This document shows, piece by piece, positions 9,052 through 18,014 of a stretch of 64,000 bases of DNA. The position numbers were made by a program, and so were the translations under genes. The stretch is taken from contig CANKGV010000001.1 in assembly GCA_947481575.1 (NCBI GenBank), positions 124,001 through 188,000 of the forward strand. The letters run 5' to 3'. How positions within the stretch are numbered: position 1 is the first letter of the stretch; the number at the start of each line of letters is the position of its first letter. The stretch comes from Alphaproteobacteria bacterium (GTDB lineage Bacteria; Pseudomonadota; Alphaproteobacteria; UBA2966; CAIVPW01). Below the pieces are notes generated by a model. That model did no database searches, had not been told where the DNA came from, and saw only the letters and a list, made by a program, of their open reading frames with translations.

Positions 9052-9921
9052 ATGCACAAGACGTGGAGACAAACCGTGACTACCTCGCGCGCACTGCGCG
9101 CCGTTCCGCTTGGCTTGGTATTGCTGGCCGCGGCCGGCTGCGGCGAGGTGTACAACACCCGCTTCACCAGCCCGGGCTACAAGGAGGCCGGCAAGTATTA
9201 CGCCGGTGCGGTGAAAGAGACGGCGAACGAGCCGTACTACGCGCTCAACCTGGCTTCGGCCTATCAGGCCCAGGGCCGTATGGATTTGGCGGCGCCGTAC
9301 TACCGCCAGGCTTTGGACCAGGGCAAAGACGTACGCCCGGCCAAGGTGACCAGCGGCAGCGTGAACCGCACGCTGGCGGAAATCGCCTGCGACAATCTCA
9401 AGCTTGCGCCGGCCGCGCCTGCCGCCACGGCTCTGCCGTGCCAGCCCGTCCTGCCACCGCCACCGCCACCGCCGCCCGCGCCGGTTGCCCAAGCGGCACC
9501 GCCGGCCGTCGTGCCGCCGGTCGTTGTTCCGCCGGTGCCGGTCCAGACCCCGCCGCCCGCCGTCGCGCGTCCGGCACAGCAGCTGGCCCGCAACGTCGCC
9601 ATGGCGATCTACTTCGACTTCGACAAATCGGCGCTGACCGCCGATGGCCGCGCAATCGTCGAATCGGTGATCCGCGAAGCCAAGAACGATCCGGCAGTGC
9701 GCATTCTGCTGGTGGGCAAGGCCGATAAGGCCGGTCCCAACGACTACAACCAGCGCCTGTCGGAACGCCGCGCCATGGCAGTCCGCGATGCGCTGATCGC
9801 GGGCGGTATCCCGGTCAGCCGCATCGACAACCGCGGCGTGGGCGAAGAGCAGCCCGATGTCGCGACCGCCGACGGTGTGCGCGAACCGCGCAACCGCGTT
9901 GTTGAAATCACGCTGCGCTAA
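9052..9921 (+). CDS. OmpA-family outer-membrane lipoprotein
   Basis: 289 residues; ATG 9052 follows an AAAAGAGGT ribosome-binding site. A lipoprotein signal peptide ends in the lipobox LLAAAGC (Cys near residue 27). A TPR-like segment follows (YYALNLASAYQAQGRMDLAAPYYRQAL shape, ~55-85), then a Pro/Val-rich linker (~135-175), then an OmpA_C peptidoglycan-binding domain (YFDFDKSALTADG, ADKAG, YNQRLSERRAMAV, NRVVEITLR). It is probably anchored in the outer membrane and binds peptidoglycan, as Pal and related proteins do. The small secreted protein gene starts 9 bp after its stop. Confidence 0.88.
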   Translation: MHKTWRQTVTTSRALRAVPLGLVLLAAAGCGEVYNTRFTSPGYKEAGKYYAGAVKETANEPYYALNLASAYQAQGRMDLAAPYYRQALDQGKDVRPAKVTSGSVNRTLAEIACDNLKLAPAAPAATALPCQPVLPPPPPPPPAPVAQAAPPAVVPPVVVPPVPVQTPPPAVARPAQQLARNVAMAIYFDFDKSALTADGRAIVESVIREAKNDPAVRILLVGKADKAGPNDYNQRLSERRAMAVRDALIAGGIPVSRIDNRGVGEEQPDVATADGVREPRNRVVEITLR

Positions 9922-9930
9922 GAGGCCATC

Positions 9931-10290
9931 ATGAGCACCAAGCACAACCTTCTCGGCGTTTGGACGGCGGCCAGCGTGGCCGTTGCCATTGGCCTCACCA
10001 CCCTAGCCTTCCCGGCGGCCGCGCAGACGCGGCCCGCCGTGGCCTCGGCCGGTTCCGCCTATGTGGTCAACGGCGGCTATATGACCGGCATCGTCACCAA
10101 GATCGACACCGTCAATCACACGGTCACGATCGGCCCGGACACCTATCCGATCCTGGGCAACGAGAGCAATCGCGTGAGCGTGGGCGATCTGGTGAACGTG
10201 ACCTTTGTGGTCGTTCACTACGGCCCGGCGGCGCATCGCGTGGTGATGGGCCTGGACCGCACCGACCAGCGCGGGCCGAAGGCCGACTAG
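9931..10290 (+). CDS. Small secreted protein, resembling DUF1344/DUF5666-type beta domains
   Basis: 119 residues. A Sec signal peptide ends at AFPAAAQ (~residue 32). The mature part has a short beta-rich pattern, TGIVTKIDTVNHTVTIGPDTYP followed by VSVGDLVNVTFVV, which resembles the OB-like repeats of DUF1344 and DUF5666 periplasmic proteins; this is resemblance only. It lies 9 bp after the OmpA-like lipoprotein with GAGG as ribosome-binding site and is followed by a strong intrinsic terminator, so the two genes form a small envelope operon. Confidence 0.75.
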   Translation: MSTKHNLLGVWTAASVAVAIGLTTLAFPAAAQTRPAVASAGSAYVVNGGYMTGIVTKIDTVNHTVTIGPDTYPILGNESNRVSVGDLVNVTFVVVHYGPAAHRVVMGLDRTDQRGPKAD

Positions 10291-10325
10291 CTGACGCGCG
10301 GAACATCCCCCTTCTGCGTGACAGA

Positions 10326-10365
10326 GCCCTTCCCATGCTCCGGCATGGGAAGGGCCTTTCTTTTT
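10326..10365 (+). terminator. Strong intrinsic terminator
   Basis: A perfect 13-bp stem, GCCCTTCCCATGC with GCATGGGAAGGGC, around the tetraloop TCCG is followed by CTTTCTTTTT. It lies 36 bp after the stop of the small secreted protein and ends the plus-strand transcript before convergent pheT. Confidence 0.9.
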
Positions 10366-10499
10366 GTGCCGGCGGTGATCTTCGCCCGGCAATAGGCCCA
10401 GGCAGCAGTTTCGGCAACGCAGACGATGCGGCATCGGGAACGAGAACCGCCTCAGATAGAGCCATACCCTAAGTACGGCGACCGGCGTGCCGCCGCAGG

Positions 10500-12899
10500 T
10501 TAGGTGCGGAGCGCGGCGCCGGTCGCCTTGACCACGGCGGCGACAATGCGGGCGGCGACCGCCTCGATCTCGGCGTCGGTCAGCGTGGCCGTTACCGGCT
10601 GCAGGCGCACGGCGATCGCCAGCGACTTCTTTCCTTCGGCCACGCCCTTGCCGGCGAATTCGTCGAACACCGCCACGGCGGACACCAAGGGATCGGCCTT
10701 TTCGGCGGCGCGTACCACATCGGCGGCGGCCACGGCAGCATCCACAACGAACGCGAAGTCACGCTCCACCGCCAGCAGGTCGGGGGCGTTGAGCTTTGCG
10801 CGGTTGGCGCCTTTGGCTTTCGGCGCCGGGATCGCATCCAAGAACGCTTCGAAGGCGACCGCGGGGCCGCGGATATCCAGCTCGCGCAGGACGCCGGGGT
10901 GCAATTCGCCGAAGTACGCCAGCACCGCCTTGGGGCCGAGGCGCACGGTGCCGGAGCGGCCCGGGTGGTACCACGGGGGTGCACCGGCCACGACCTGCGC
11001 CGTGGCGATAGCGGCGCCGCACGCTTCCAGAACGGCAAGCGCATCGGCCTTGGCGTCATAGGCATCGAGCGGGCGCTGGGGGCCGCTCCAGTGACGCGCG
11101 CCGATGGTGCCTTGGCGCACACCCGCCGCAACGCGCGACTGGCCTTCGGGCGTGTCGTTGGCGTAGGTGGGGCCGACTTCGAACAGCGCCGGGTTTTCCA
11201 GCCCGCGGTTGAGGTTGCGCCCGACCGCGGTGAGGAGGTTGGGCAGCAGGCTGGGCCGCATCGCATCCAGATCGGCGCTGATCGGATTGACCAGGATCAG
11301 TTCCGGCTGGCCGCCGCCAAAGCGCCCCGCTAGCTTGCTGGGCAGGAACGAGAACGTGACGGCTTCCATGAGCCCGCGCGCGGCCAAGGCGCGCTTGGCG
11401 GTGCGCACGCGGCGCTGCGGCACGGTAAGCGCCGTGCCGGGGGCGCGGGCGAGCGGCGGCAGCGGCACACCCCGAATCGCGTTCAGGCCGTGGACGCGCA
11501 CGACTTCTTCGACCAGGTCGGCCTCGCCGTCGATATCGCGGCGCCACGACGGCGGCGTGACCTTGAGCACGATGCCGGCCGGCTCGATGGTGCAGCCGAG
11601 CGCGGTGAGGATGTGTTTGATTTCAACCTCGGGCAGATCGAGGCCGCCCAGGCTGGCGACCCGCGTGGGACGCAAATCGTAGCTGCGGCGCCAATTGGGC
11701 ACGGCGCCGGCGATCACCAGTTCGCTGGCCTCGCCGCCGCACAACTCCTGCACCAGGCGCGTGGCTTCTTCGATGCCCGCCACGACGAATTCGGGATCGA
11801 CGCCGCGCTCGAACCGGTAGCGGGCATCGGATTCGATCTGGTAGCGGCGGCCGGTGGCGGCGGTGCGCAGCGGATCGAACAGCGCGGATTCGATGAACAC
11901 GTTCTTGGTTTCGGCCGTGCAGCCGGAGGCTTCGCCGCCGATCACGCCGCCCATGGCGAGCGGGCCATCGGTGTCGGCAATCACCGTGACTTCGCCGTCC
12001 AACTCGTAGGTCTTGCCGTTGAGCGCGGCGAGCGTTTCGCCGGGGCGGGATAGGCGTACCTGCAGGGCGCCGGCGACGGTGTCGGCGTCGAACACGTGGA
12101 GCGGGCGGGCGAATGCGAACGCCATGAAGTTGGTCATGTCGACCAGCGCGGAAATCGGGCGCAGGCCGATGGCGCGCAGGCGGCGCTGCAGCCATTCGGG
12201 GCTGGGGCCGTTCTTCACGCCACGCACATAGCGGCCGACGAAGTACGGGCAGGCGGCGGCAGTATTGGCGTCGAACTGGAGCGCGACCTTGAGCGGGCTG
12301 GCGAACGTGGCCGGCACGGGGCGGATGGTGAGCGGCTTCAGACGCCCCAGGCCGGACGCGGCGAGATCGCGCGCGACGCCGTGGACGCCGAGGCAATCCT
12401 GGCGGTTCGGCGTGATGGCGATTTCGATCAGCGGATCATCCAACCCGCGCACGGTGGCGAACGGCGCCCCGAGCGGCGTGCCTTCGGGCAACTCGATGAT
12501 GCCTTCGTGTTCGTCGGACAGGCCGAGCTCGCGTTCGGAGACGAGCATTCCATTCGATTCGACGCCGCGGATCTTGGCTTTCTTCAGCACGTCGCCGGAC
12601 ACCGGGATGGTGGCGCCAATCGGCGCGTACACCGCCTTCATGCCGGTGCGGGCATTGGGCGCGCCGCACACGACTTCGACGACGCCCGATGCGGTTTCCA
12701 CGCTGCACACGCGCAACTTGTCGGCGTTGGGGTGCGGCTTGGCTTCCAGCACCTTCACCACGGTGAAGGCGGCCAGCGCCGACGCCGGATCGTGGATGCC
12801 TTCGACTTCGAGGCCGAGGGCGGTGAGTTTGTCGCCCACATCGGTCACCGACGCCGAGGTGTCGAGGTATTCCTTGAGCCAGCCGAGGGTGAACTTCAT
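10500..12899 (-). CDS. pheT: Phenylalanyl-tRNA synthetase beta subunit
   Basis: 799 residues, the normal bacterial length. It starts [14 protein letters not shown], the family N-terminus, and its ATG overlaps the pheS stop (ATGA). The EMAP-type tRNA-binding domain (~40-150, [10 protein letters not shown]) is followed by B3/B4 editing-domain sequence ([19 protein letters not shown] near 310), B5 ([19 protein letters not shown]) and the C-terminal ferredoxin-fold anticodon-binding domain ([28 protein letters not shown]). It charges tRNA-Phe as an (alpha-beta)2 enzyme with PheS. Confidence 0.97.
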   Translation of the reverse strand: MKFTLGWLKEYLDTSASVTDVGDKLTALGLEVEGIHDPASALAAFTVVKVLEAKPHPNADKLRVCSVETASGVVEVVCGAPNARTGMKAVYAPIGATIPVSGDVLKKAKIRGVESNGMLVSERELGLSDEHEGIIELPEGTPLGAPFATVRGLDDPLIEIAITPNRQDCLGVHGVARDLAASGLGRLKPLTIRPVPATFASPLKVALQFDANTAAACPYFVGRYVRGVKNGPSPEWLQRRLRAIGLRPISALVDMTNFMAFAFARPLHVFDADTVAGALQVRLSRPGETLAALNGKTYELDGEVTVIADTDGPLAMGGVIGGEASGCTAETKNVFIESALFDPLRTAATGRRYQIESDARYRFERGVDPEFVVAGIEEATRLVQELCGGEASELVIAGAVPNWRRSYDLRPTRVASLGGLDLPEVEIKHILTALGCTIEPAGIVLKVTPPSWRRDIDGEADLVEEVVRVHGLNAIRGVPLPPLARAPGTALTVPQRRVRTAKRALAARGLMEAVTFSFLPSKLAGRFGGGQPELILVNPISADLDAMRPSLLPNLLTAVGRNLNRGLENPALFEVGPTYANDTPEGQSRVAAGVRQGTIGARHWSGPQRPLDAYDAKADALAVLEACGAAIATAQVVAGAPPWYHPGRSGTVRLGPKAVLAYFGELHPGVLRELDIRGPAVAFEAFLDAIPAPKAKGANRAKLNAPDLLAVERDFAFVVDAAVAAADVVRAAEKADPLVSAVAVFDEFAGKGVAEGKKSLAIAVRLQPVTATLTDAEIEAVAARIVAAVVKATGAALRT

Positions 12900-13969
12900 T
12901 GGTTCAGCCCCCCGGCGACGCTGGGGATATCGAGCGGCGCGAAGCCGTAGTGGCGCAGCCAGCGCAGGTCCGCCTCGAAGAAGGCGCGCAGGTCGGGGAT
13001 GCCGTACTTCAGCATGGCGATGCGGTCGATGCCGAGGCCGAAGGCGAAGCCCTGCCATTCGGTGGAATCGACGCCCGCGGCTTCCAGCACCTTGGGGTGC
13101 ACCATGCCGCAGCCCAAGATTTCCAGCCAATCGCTGCCGCCGATTTTGAACTCGCCGCCTTTGCGGGTGCAGCCGATGTCGGCTTCCGCGGACGGTTCGG
13201 TGAACGGGAAGTGGCTGGGGCGGAAGCGGAAGCTCAGATCCGGCACGCCGAAGATGGTGCGGACGAAATCTTCCAGCACGCCCTTCAGGTGGCCCATGTG
13301 GATGTTGCGGTCGATCACCAGGCCTTCGACCTGGTGGAACATCGGCGTGTGGGTTTGATCGGAGTCGCAGCGGTAGGTACGGCCGGGCGCGATAATGCGG
13401 TGCGGCGGCTGGTGCGATTGCATGTGGCGGATTTGCACCGGCGAAGTGTGGGTGCGCAGCAGCATCTGGGTGCCGTCGGCCTTTCTCGGCAGATAGAACG
13501 AATCGTGCATCTGCCGCGCCGGGTGGTTGGCCGGAATATTCAGCGCGGTGAAATTGTGGAAGTCGTCTTCGATGTCGGGGCCTTCGGCGACGGTGAAGCC
13601 CTGGGCGGCGAAGATGGCGATGATTTCGTCCATCACTTGGCTGACCGGATGAATGCGGCCCAATGCCTCGGGGCGCACCGGCAAGGTGACGTCGATGCGC
13701 TCGGTGGCGAGTTTGGCTTCCAGATCGCGGGCGGCGAAGGAGGCCTTGCGCGCATCGATGGCGGCGGCGATGGCGTCTTTGGCGAGGTTGACCGCCTGGC
13801 CGCGCGCTTTGCGCTCTTCCGGGCCTAGCGACCCCAGGCCCTTCACCAGTTCGGTGATGGTGCCTTTTTTGCCCAACGCGCCGACGCGGAGGTCTTCCAA
13901 TTCGGACGCCGCGGATGCCGCGGCAACGCGATCGAGCACCGCGCGGGTCAGTGTGTCGAGGTCGTCCAT
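12896..13969 (-). CDS. pheS: Phenylalanyl-tRNA synthetase alpha subunit
   Basis: 357 residues. The N-terminal coiled coil (residues 1-90, with [10 protein letters not shown]) is followed by class II catalytic motifs: motif 1 [10 protein letters not shown], motif 2 [21 protein letters not shown] and motif 3 [14 protein letters not shown]. It forms an operon with pheT (4-bp overlap). A terminator hairpin sits upstream, between it and rplT, so pheST is probably transcribed partly from its own promoter or by readthrough. Confidence 0.97.
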   Translation of the reverse strand: MDDLDTLTRAVLDRVAAASAASELEDLRVGALGKKGTITELVKGLGSLGPEERKARGQAVNLAKDAIAAAIDARKASFAARDLEAKLATERIDVTLPVRPEALGRIHPVSQVMDEIIAIFAAQGFTVAEGPDIEDDFHNFTALNIPANHPARQMHDSFYLPRKADGTQMLLRTHTSPVQIRHMQSHQPPHRIIAPGRTYRCDSDQTHTPMFHQVEGLVIDRNIHMGHLKGVLEDFVRTIFGVPDLSFRFRPSHFPFTEPSAEADIGCTRKGGEFKIGGSDWLEILGCGMVHPKVLEAAGVDSTEWQGFAFGLGIDRIAMLKYGIPDLRAFFEADLRWLRHYGFAPLDIPSVAGGLNQ

Positions 13970-13987
13970 GACTGCATCCTAGAAACG

Positions 13988-14018
13988 AAAAAGGGGCCGA
14001 ATGAACCGGCCCCTTTTA
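13988..14018 (-). terminator. Terminator-type hairpin between rplT and pheS
   Basis: An 11-bp perfect stem (AAAAGGGGCCG / CGGCCCCTTTT) with a 7-base loop. Read on the minus strand it ends in a short U tract. It lies 27 bp after the rplT stop and is symmetric enough to work in both directions. Confidence 0.75.
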
Positions 14019-14045
14019 CGATTGCAACGCGGTAAGGCGGACGGC

Positions 14046-14402
14046 TTATGCCAGCGCGGCCTGTGCCTGGTCCGCCAGCGTCTTGAAGGCCCCCGGATCG
14101 CGCACGGCGAGATCGGCGAGCACCTTGCGGTCGACCTCGATGCCGGCGGCCTTGAGGCCACACATAAATCGGCCGTAGGTCAGCCCGAGCTCGCGGGCGG
14201 CGGCGTTGATGCGGACGATCCACAGAGCGCGGAATTCGCGCTTCTTCACCCGGCGGTCGCGGTACGCGTACTGCAGCGCGTGGGTGGTGCGGTTGAACGC
14301 AATGCGGTAGCTGGACTTCGCGCGGTTGCGATAGCCCTTGGCGCGATCGAGAATCTTTTTGCGCGCTTCCTTACGGGGAACGGCGCGAGTTACGCGTGCC
14401 AT
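14046..14402 (-). CDS. rplT: 50S ribosomal protein L20
   Basis: 118 residues, standard length. The N-terminus [36 protein letters not shown]... is the L20 signature, and the conserved [27 protein letters not shown] block follows in shorter form. It is a 23S rRNA-binding assembly protein, co-transcribed with rpmI 22 bp upstream. In several bacteria L20 represses this operon; no such site is evident here. Confidence 0.98.
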   Translation of the reverse strand: MARVTRAVPRKEARKKILDRAKGYRNRAKSSYRIAFNRTTHALQYAYRDRRVKKREFRALWIVRINAAARELGLTYGRFMCGLKAAGIEVDRKVLADLAVRDPGAFKTLADQAQAALA

Positions 14403-14424
14403 GTCGGTCTAGCCTCGGTTGGAC

Positions 14425-14628
14425 TTATGGGCGCCCGTAGGGCAGCCATTGCTTCACGGTGATGCCGTCCTGCTTGCGCAGCACCTTGGTGCCACGCAGG
14501 CGGCGCGTCTGCGCTGGGCTGTTCGAGATCAAGCGGTGGCGCTTGCCGGCCTGCGCCGACTTCACCTTGCCGGTGGCCGTGATCTTGAAGCGCTTCTTGG
14601 CGCCACTCTTGGTCTTCATTTTCGGCAC
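14425..14628 (-). CDS. rpmI: 50S ribosomal protein L35
   Basis: 67 residues from a GTG start: AAGGA lies eight bases upstream, and the reading [20 protein letters not shown] matches the family start, whereas the inner ATG would be too far from the ribosome-binding site. It is followed by rplT. The usual upstream neighbour infC is not adjacent; about 6.7 kb of unrelated genes separates the two. Confidence 0.97.
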   Translation of the reverse strand: MPKMKTKSGAKKRFKITATGKVKSAQAGKRHRLISNSPAQTRRLRGTKVLRKQDGITVKQWLPYGRP

Positions 14629-14754
14629 GATAGATTTCCTTCTCGGGCCCTGGGGGCCGGAAAGCAGGGCTTATAGCGGCCCGGTTCCGCACAAGCAAGG
14701 GAAGCCCACGCGGAATCCGCACGGGGTTGACTCTTCCCGGCCACGCCACCAACG

Positions 14755-14772
14755 TATGAACAGTTGTTCATA
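14755..14772. promoter_or_regulatory. ArsR/SmtB-type operator, TATGAA-N6-TTCATA
   Basis: A perfect dyad TATGAACAGTTGTTCATA lies 22 bp before the ArsR start codon. It matches the inverted-repeat pattern TATGAA-N6-TTCATA described for zinc-sensing ArsR-family repressors such as CzrA. A TTGACT (14727-14732) upstream may be a -35 element, though no good -10 is visible at 17 bp; the dyad would then overlap the core promoter and block it. Confidence 0.75.
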
Positions 14773-14793
14773 TGTACACGCGGACGTGAGCCG

Positions 14794-15096
14794 ATGCGCC
14801 TGTCGCCCGACCAAACCATCGAACTGGCGGAAATGCTGCACATCATGGGCGAGGCGAACCGCCTTGGCATCCTGCTGTGCTGCCTGGAGACCGAGCGGGC
14901 GGTGAGCGACATCGCGGCGGAGCTGAGCCTGACGCCGTCCTTGGTGAGCCACCACCTGCGCCTGCTGCGCGGCGCGCGGCTGGTGCGGGCGCGGCGGCAA
15001 GGCAAGCAGGTGTTCTACAGCGCCGCCGACGCCCACGTGCGGTCGGTGATCGCCGACCTGGTGGCCCACGTGGGCGAAGACGAGGCCGAGGGATGA
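14794..15096 (+). CDS. ArsR/SmtB-family metal-responsive repressor with a zinc-type alpha-5 site
   Basis: 100 residues, winged helix-turn-helix (LSLTPSLVSHHLRLLRGARLVRARRQGKQVFY region, 45-75). The alpha-5 metal motif is complete: Asp79, His81, His92 and Glu95 fit DxH-X10-H-X2-E/H, the zinc/cobalt site of SmtB and CzrA. The alpha-3N cysteine motif of arsenic or cadmium sensors (ELCVCDL) is absent. ATG 14794 is chosen because the longer frame would start inside the operator. The stop overlaps the ATG of the CDF exporter (ATGA), so repressor and exporter form one autoregulated unit. Confidence 0.92.
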   Translation: MRLSPDQTIELAEMLHIMGEANRLGILLCCLETERAVSDIAAELSLTPSLVSHHLRLLRGARLVRARRQGKQVFYSAADAHVRSVIADLVAHVGEDEAEG

Positions 15097-15743
15097 GCGC
15101 CTGCGACGACGACCACGGGCATGACCATGGGCACGACCACGGCGTAGCGGCGCTGCCGCGCACTGCGGCGGTGATCCGGACGCTGTGGATCGTGCTGGTG
15201 CTCAACGCATTGATGTTCTTCATCGAAGGCGCGGCCGGGATCCTCGCGCATTCGACGGCGCTGCAGGCGGACTCCCTCGACTTCTTCGGCGACTCGGTGG
15301 CCTACGGCCTGAGCCTGTACGTGGCGGCCCGCAGCCTGCGGTGGCGCGCCGCGGCCGGCATGGCCAAGGGGCTGGCGATGGGCGCGCTGGGGCTGGGCAT
15401 CGCCGTCACCGCGCTGGTGCGGCTGTTCGTGGCCGAGGTGCCCCATGCCGGCGCGATCGGCACGGTGGGCGCCCTGGCGCTGGTGGTGAACGTGGTGTGC
15501 GCGGTGCTGCTGTACCGCCACCGCAACGGCGATTCCAACCTGCGCTCGGTGTGGCTGTGCAGCCGCAACGATGCGATCGGCAACTTGGCCGTGATTGCGG
15601 CGGGCGTAGGCGTGGCCGGGTTCGGGTCGCCGCTGCCCGATCTGGCGGTGGGCTTGGTGCTGGCGGGGCTGCAACTGAGCAGCGCCTATTCGATCATCAC
15701 CCAGGCGCGCCGCGAACTGCGGGCGGCACCCGCGGCCGCCTAG
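15093..15743 (+). CDS. Cation diffusion facilitator family metal exporter, short form
   Basis: 216 residues, essentially the six-helix membrane domain with no sizeable C-terminal cytoplasmic domain. The N-terminus is His/Asp-rich (DDDHGHDHGHDHG, residues 5-17). TM2 carries ADSLDFFGD, giving DxxxD where CzcD-type proteins have HxxxD; TM5 carries CSRNDAIGN, giving CxxxD where most have HxxxD. Such substitutions tune metal selectivity in CDFs. It overlaps the zinc-type ArsR gene by 4 bp, so zinc or a similar divalent metal is the likely substrate. Its TAG stop interlocks with that of the convergent multicopper oxidase. Confidence 0.88.
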   Translation: MSACDDDHGHDHGHDHGVAALPRTAAVIRTLWIVLVLNALMFFIEGAAGILAHSTALQADSLDFFGDSVAYGLSLYVAARSLRWRAAAGMAKGLAMGALGLGIAVTALVRLFVAEVPHAGAIGTVGALALVVNVVCAVLLYRHRNGDSNLRSVWLCSRNDAIGNLAVIAAGVGVAGFGSPLPDLAVGLVLAGLQLSSAYSIITQARRELRAAPAAA

Positions 15744-17227
15744 ACCACCGCGAACTGCCCCATCATCCCCTGATCTTCGTGCTCCAGGATGTGGCAGTGG
15801 AACATGAACGGCTGATGGCTGGCGGCGGGCTGGGTGAAATTCACCAGCAGTTCCGCGCGCTTCTGCACCAAGACCACGTCCTTCCAACCGGCTTCCTGCG
15901 CGGGCGGCGCAGCACCGTCCTTCGTAAGAATGCGGAAGCTCACGCCGTGCATGTGGAACGGGTGCGCCATGTCGGACGCGACAATTTCCCAGATCTCGCT
16001 CGTGCCAAGCTTGGCGGTGGCATCGACGCGGTCCATGCCGAACGGACGTCCGTTGATCGACAGAACCTGCGGCAGGCCTGATTCCGAACTGACCGGCCGC
16101 CCGCCCATCATGCCGGGGCCCATGACCGGATCGAGCGTGAACTTGCGGCGCGTGACAGCCGACTTTGCGTCGGGCGCCGCGCTTGCCACGAGCACACGGG
16201 GCAGACGCGCAACAGCCACTGGCAGCGCGGCGTCGGGCTGGAACCGCAGCAGCGGCCCCGCGGCGGAACCGCCGCCCATCATGCCCATCATTCCGCCACT
16301 GTGCTGATCGGCACCGGTGAGCAGATCGACCGGCTTGCGGTTGGTGAAGTCGACCAGGATTTCGTAGCGCTCGGCCGGCGCCATGACGAGGCCGGTCAGC
16401 TCCACCGGCGCGGGCAACAACCCGGCATCGCCGCCGATCACGTAGAACGGGCGGCCATCGGAGAACCGCAGGTCGAAGTTCCGGGCATTGGCGGCGTTGA
16501 GCACCCGCAGGCGCACAAACCCGGCGGGCACGCGCGCGGTCGGCCCGGCCACGCCGTTGACCAACAGCGTGTCACCGCGCATGCCGTCCATCAGCGTCAT
16601 CATGTCCGCCGCGTAGACCAACTGCCCATCCCGGGCGAAGCGCTTGTCCTGCAGCACGAGCGGTAGATCATCGACGCCATAGGTATTGGGCAACCCGAGG
16701 TCGCGGTCGGCGCCATCGGTCACGATCATCATGCCGGCCATGCCGGAATAGACCTGGCGGCCGGTGCGCCCGTGCGGGTGGGGATGGAACCATAGGGTGG
16801 CGGCCGGCTGCCGCACCGCGAGCGCGGGCTGCCACACGCCACCGGCGCGAATCGAGTTGTGGGGACCGCCGTCGACGCTCGACGGAATCAGCATGCCGTG
16901 CCAGTGCAAGGTACTCTCTTCGGCCAGGCGGTTTTCCACCCGGAATGGAATCGTGTCGCCGCTGCGAACCCGCACGACGGGACCAAGGTAGCCGGACGAA
17001 ATGCCGGTCGTGGCGACTTCGGGCCCAACACCGAAACTGTGGCGGCCGGTCTGCAGCGCCAAGGTGACCGGTTGACCATCCCGCGCTTCGATCAGCGCCG
17101 GAATGGGCAGCGCCGGACCGGCGCCAAGGGCACTTTGCGCCGAGCCAGGCAGCAGCCAATTGATGGCGGCGCCAGCGGCACCAGCACCGGCCAGCACGAG
17201 CAGACTGCGGCGTGAGATAAGGTCCAT
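15740..17227 (-). CDS. Multicopper oxidase with Tat signal (CueO/SufI-like)
   Basis: 495 residues. The N-terminal SRRSLLVLAGAGAAG segment is a Tat-type signal, so it folds before export. All four copper-ligand motifs are intact: HWHG (108-111), FHPHPHG (147-153), HPFHMHG (422-428) and HCHILEHEDQGMM (477-489), with type 1 ligands Cys478, His483 and Met488. Met-rich stretches (GGMMGMMGGG and PVMGPGMMGG) resemble the Met-rich segments of copper-oxidising CueO. It probably oxidises Cu(I) or another metal or phenol in the periplasm. It follows the Met/His-rich gene by 21 bp in one operon. Confidence 0.93.
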   Translation of the reverse strand: MDLISRRSLLVLAGAGAAGAAINWLLPGSAQSALGAGPALPIPALIEARDGQPVTLALQTGRHSFGVGPEVATTGISSGYLGPVVRVRSGDTIPFRVENRLAEESTLHWHGMLIPSSVDGGPHNSIRAGGVWQPALAVRQPAATLWFHPHPHGRTGRQVYSGMAGMMIVTDGADRDLGLPNTYGVDDLPLVLQDKRFARDGQLVYAADMMTLMDGMRGDTLLVNGVAGPTARVPAGFVRLRVLNAANARNFDLRFSDGRPFYVIGGDAGLLPAPVELTGLVMAPAERYEILVDFTNRKPVDLLTGADQHSGGMMGMMGGGSAAGPLLRFQPDAALPVAVARLPRVLVASAAPDAKSAVTRRKFTLDPVMGPGMMGGRPVSSESGLPQVLSINGRPFGMDRVDATAKLGTSEIWEIVASDMAHPFHMHGVSFRILTKDGAAPPAQEAGWKDVVLVQKRAELLVNFTQPAASHQPFMFHCHILEHEDQGMMGQFAVV

Positions 17228-17248
17228 GGTAGCTCTCCTATTGTCCGG

Positions 17249-17932
17249 CTAGTGCTGGTGCACCGGAGCGCCAGTGGCGATCGCCAAGTGGTGCGGCTGG
17301 TGGTGCGCACCGCTGGCCAACAGCCCGATGAAGCCGAGGCCGCGGATGTGCTGAACCTCGGCAGCGTCGCTCGCCGTGACGGTCAGCAAGATGCCGCCGG
17401 GCAGCGATTCGGTCTTGGCGGTCCAGCCGTTGAGCTGGCTGAGTTCATCGGCGTGGGCGGGCAGCATGCGCTGGATCGCCGCGAGGGTGCGGCCAGCGCC
17501 CGTTACGGTAATCGCCAAGCCGCCGGGAACCTGCGCGGCCTGCGCCTCGGCACCAAGCGTGATCGCGTCCATATCGATCAGGTGTTGGCGCAGCGCTTCG
17601 AGGTCGACCTTGGTCCAATCGGTGGCCGGATCGGCTTCGAGCTTCGCGACAATCTCTTGGATGGCGCCGAACGCAGCCTGGCCCGCCTGCACCGGCGCCA
17701 TCACACCCATGTCGTGACCCGGCATGGCGGCGGCCGTGGCGCCGGGCATCGCCGTCATCTGCGCGCCGTGCATCGCCATCATGGCGGCCATGGGATTGGC
17801 AGCCGCGGCGCCATTGCCCGCGGCGGCCTGTGACATCGCGGAGTGGATCGGTGCGCCCACGAGGGCGCCGAGACCGACGGCGCCAGAGACCGCGAGCACG
17901 GCGATTCCGAGTTTGGTGAGCGACGTTGTCAT
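17249..17932 (-). CDS. Secreted Met/His-rich protein of unknown function, partner of the multicopper oxidase
   Basis: 227 residues from ATG 17932, which has GGAAGG upstream. The hydrophobic N-terminus (~1-40) is a signal peptide or anchor. A Met/Ala/His-rich segment (~44-75, with MAAMMAMHGAQM and MPGHDMGVM) resembles copper-binding methionine motifs. The central part (QEIVAKLEADPATDWTKVD, LRQHLIDMDAITL) and the glycine-rich end (HIRGLGFIGLLASGAHHQ, terminal HHLAI and HQH) look like an ordered domain. I do not recognise a named family. Operon position directly before the oxidase and after an FNR-like box suggests copper binding or delivery. Confidence 0.8.
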   Translation of the reverse strand: MTTSLTKLGIAVLAVSGAVGLGALVGAPIHSAMSQAAAGNGAAAANPMAAMMAMHGAQMTAMPGATAAAMPGHDMGVMAPVQAGQAAFGAIQEIVAKLEADPATDWTKVDLEALRQHLIDMDAITLGAEAQAAQVPGGLAITVTGAGRTLAAIQRMLPAHADELSQLNGWTAKTESLPGGILLTVTASDAAEVQHIRGLGFIGLLASGAHHQPHHLAIATGAPVHQH

Positions 17933-17992
17933 GACCGACCTTCCTGGTAGCGAGGAGAACCTCTCCAACACATAAGGACCCGGTCAGCCGGA

Positions 17993-18014
17993 CGGTATGA
18001 TCCAGATCATACCG
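17993..18014 (-). promoter_or_regulatory. FNR/DNR-like box upstream of the Met/His-rich-oxidase operon
   Basis: Perfect dyad CGGTATGATCCAGATCATACCG (9-bp arms, 4-bp spacer) with the Crp/Fnr core TGAT-N4-ATCA. Its centre at 18003.5 would be at -41.5 for a start near 17962, and a TATGTG -10-like hexamer lies at 17974-17969 on the minus strand. This is class II activation geometry. The dyad covers the last codons of the upstream Crp/Fnr gene. Confidence 0.7.

Noticed and set aside
14727-14760. TTGACT with TATGAA as a MerR-type long-spacer promoter
   Set aside because: The spacing would be 22 bp, beyond even the 19-20 bp of MerR promoters, and the regulator is ArsR-type.
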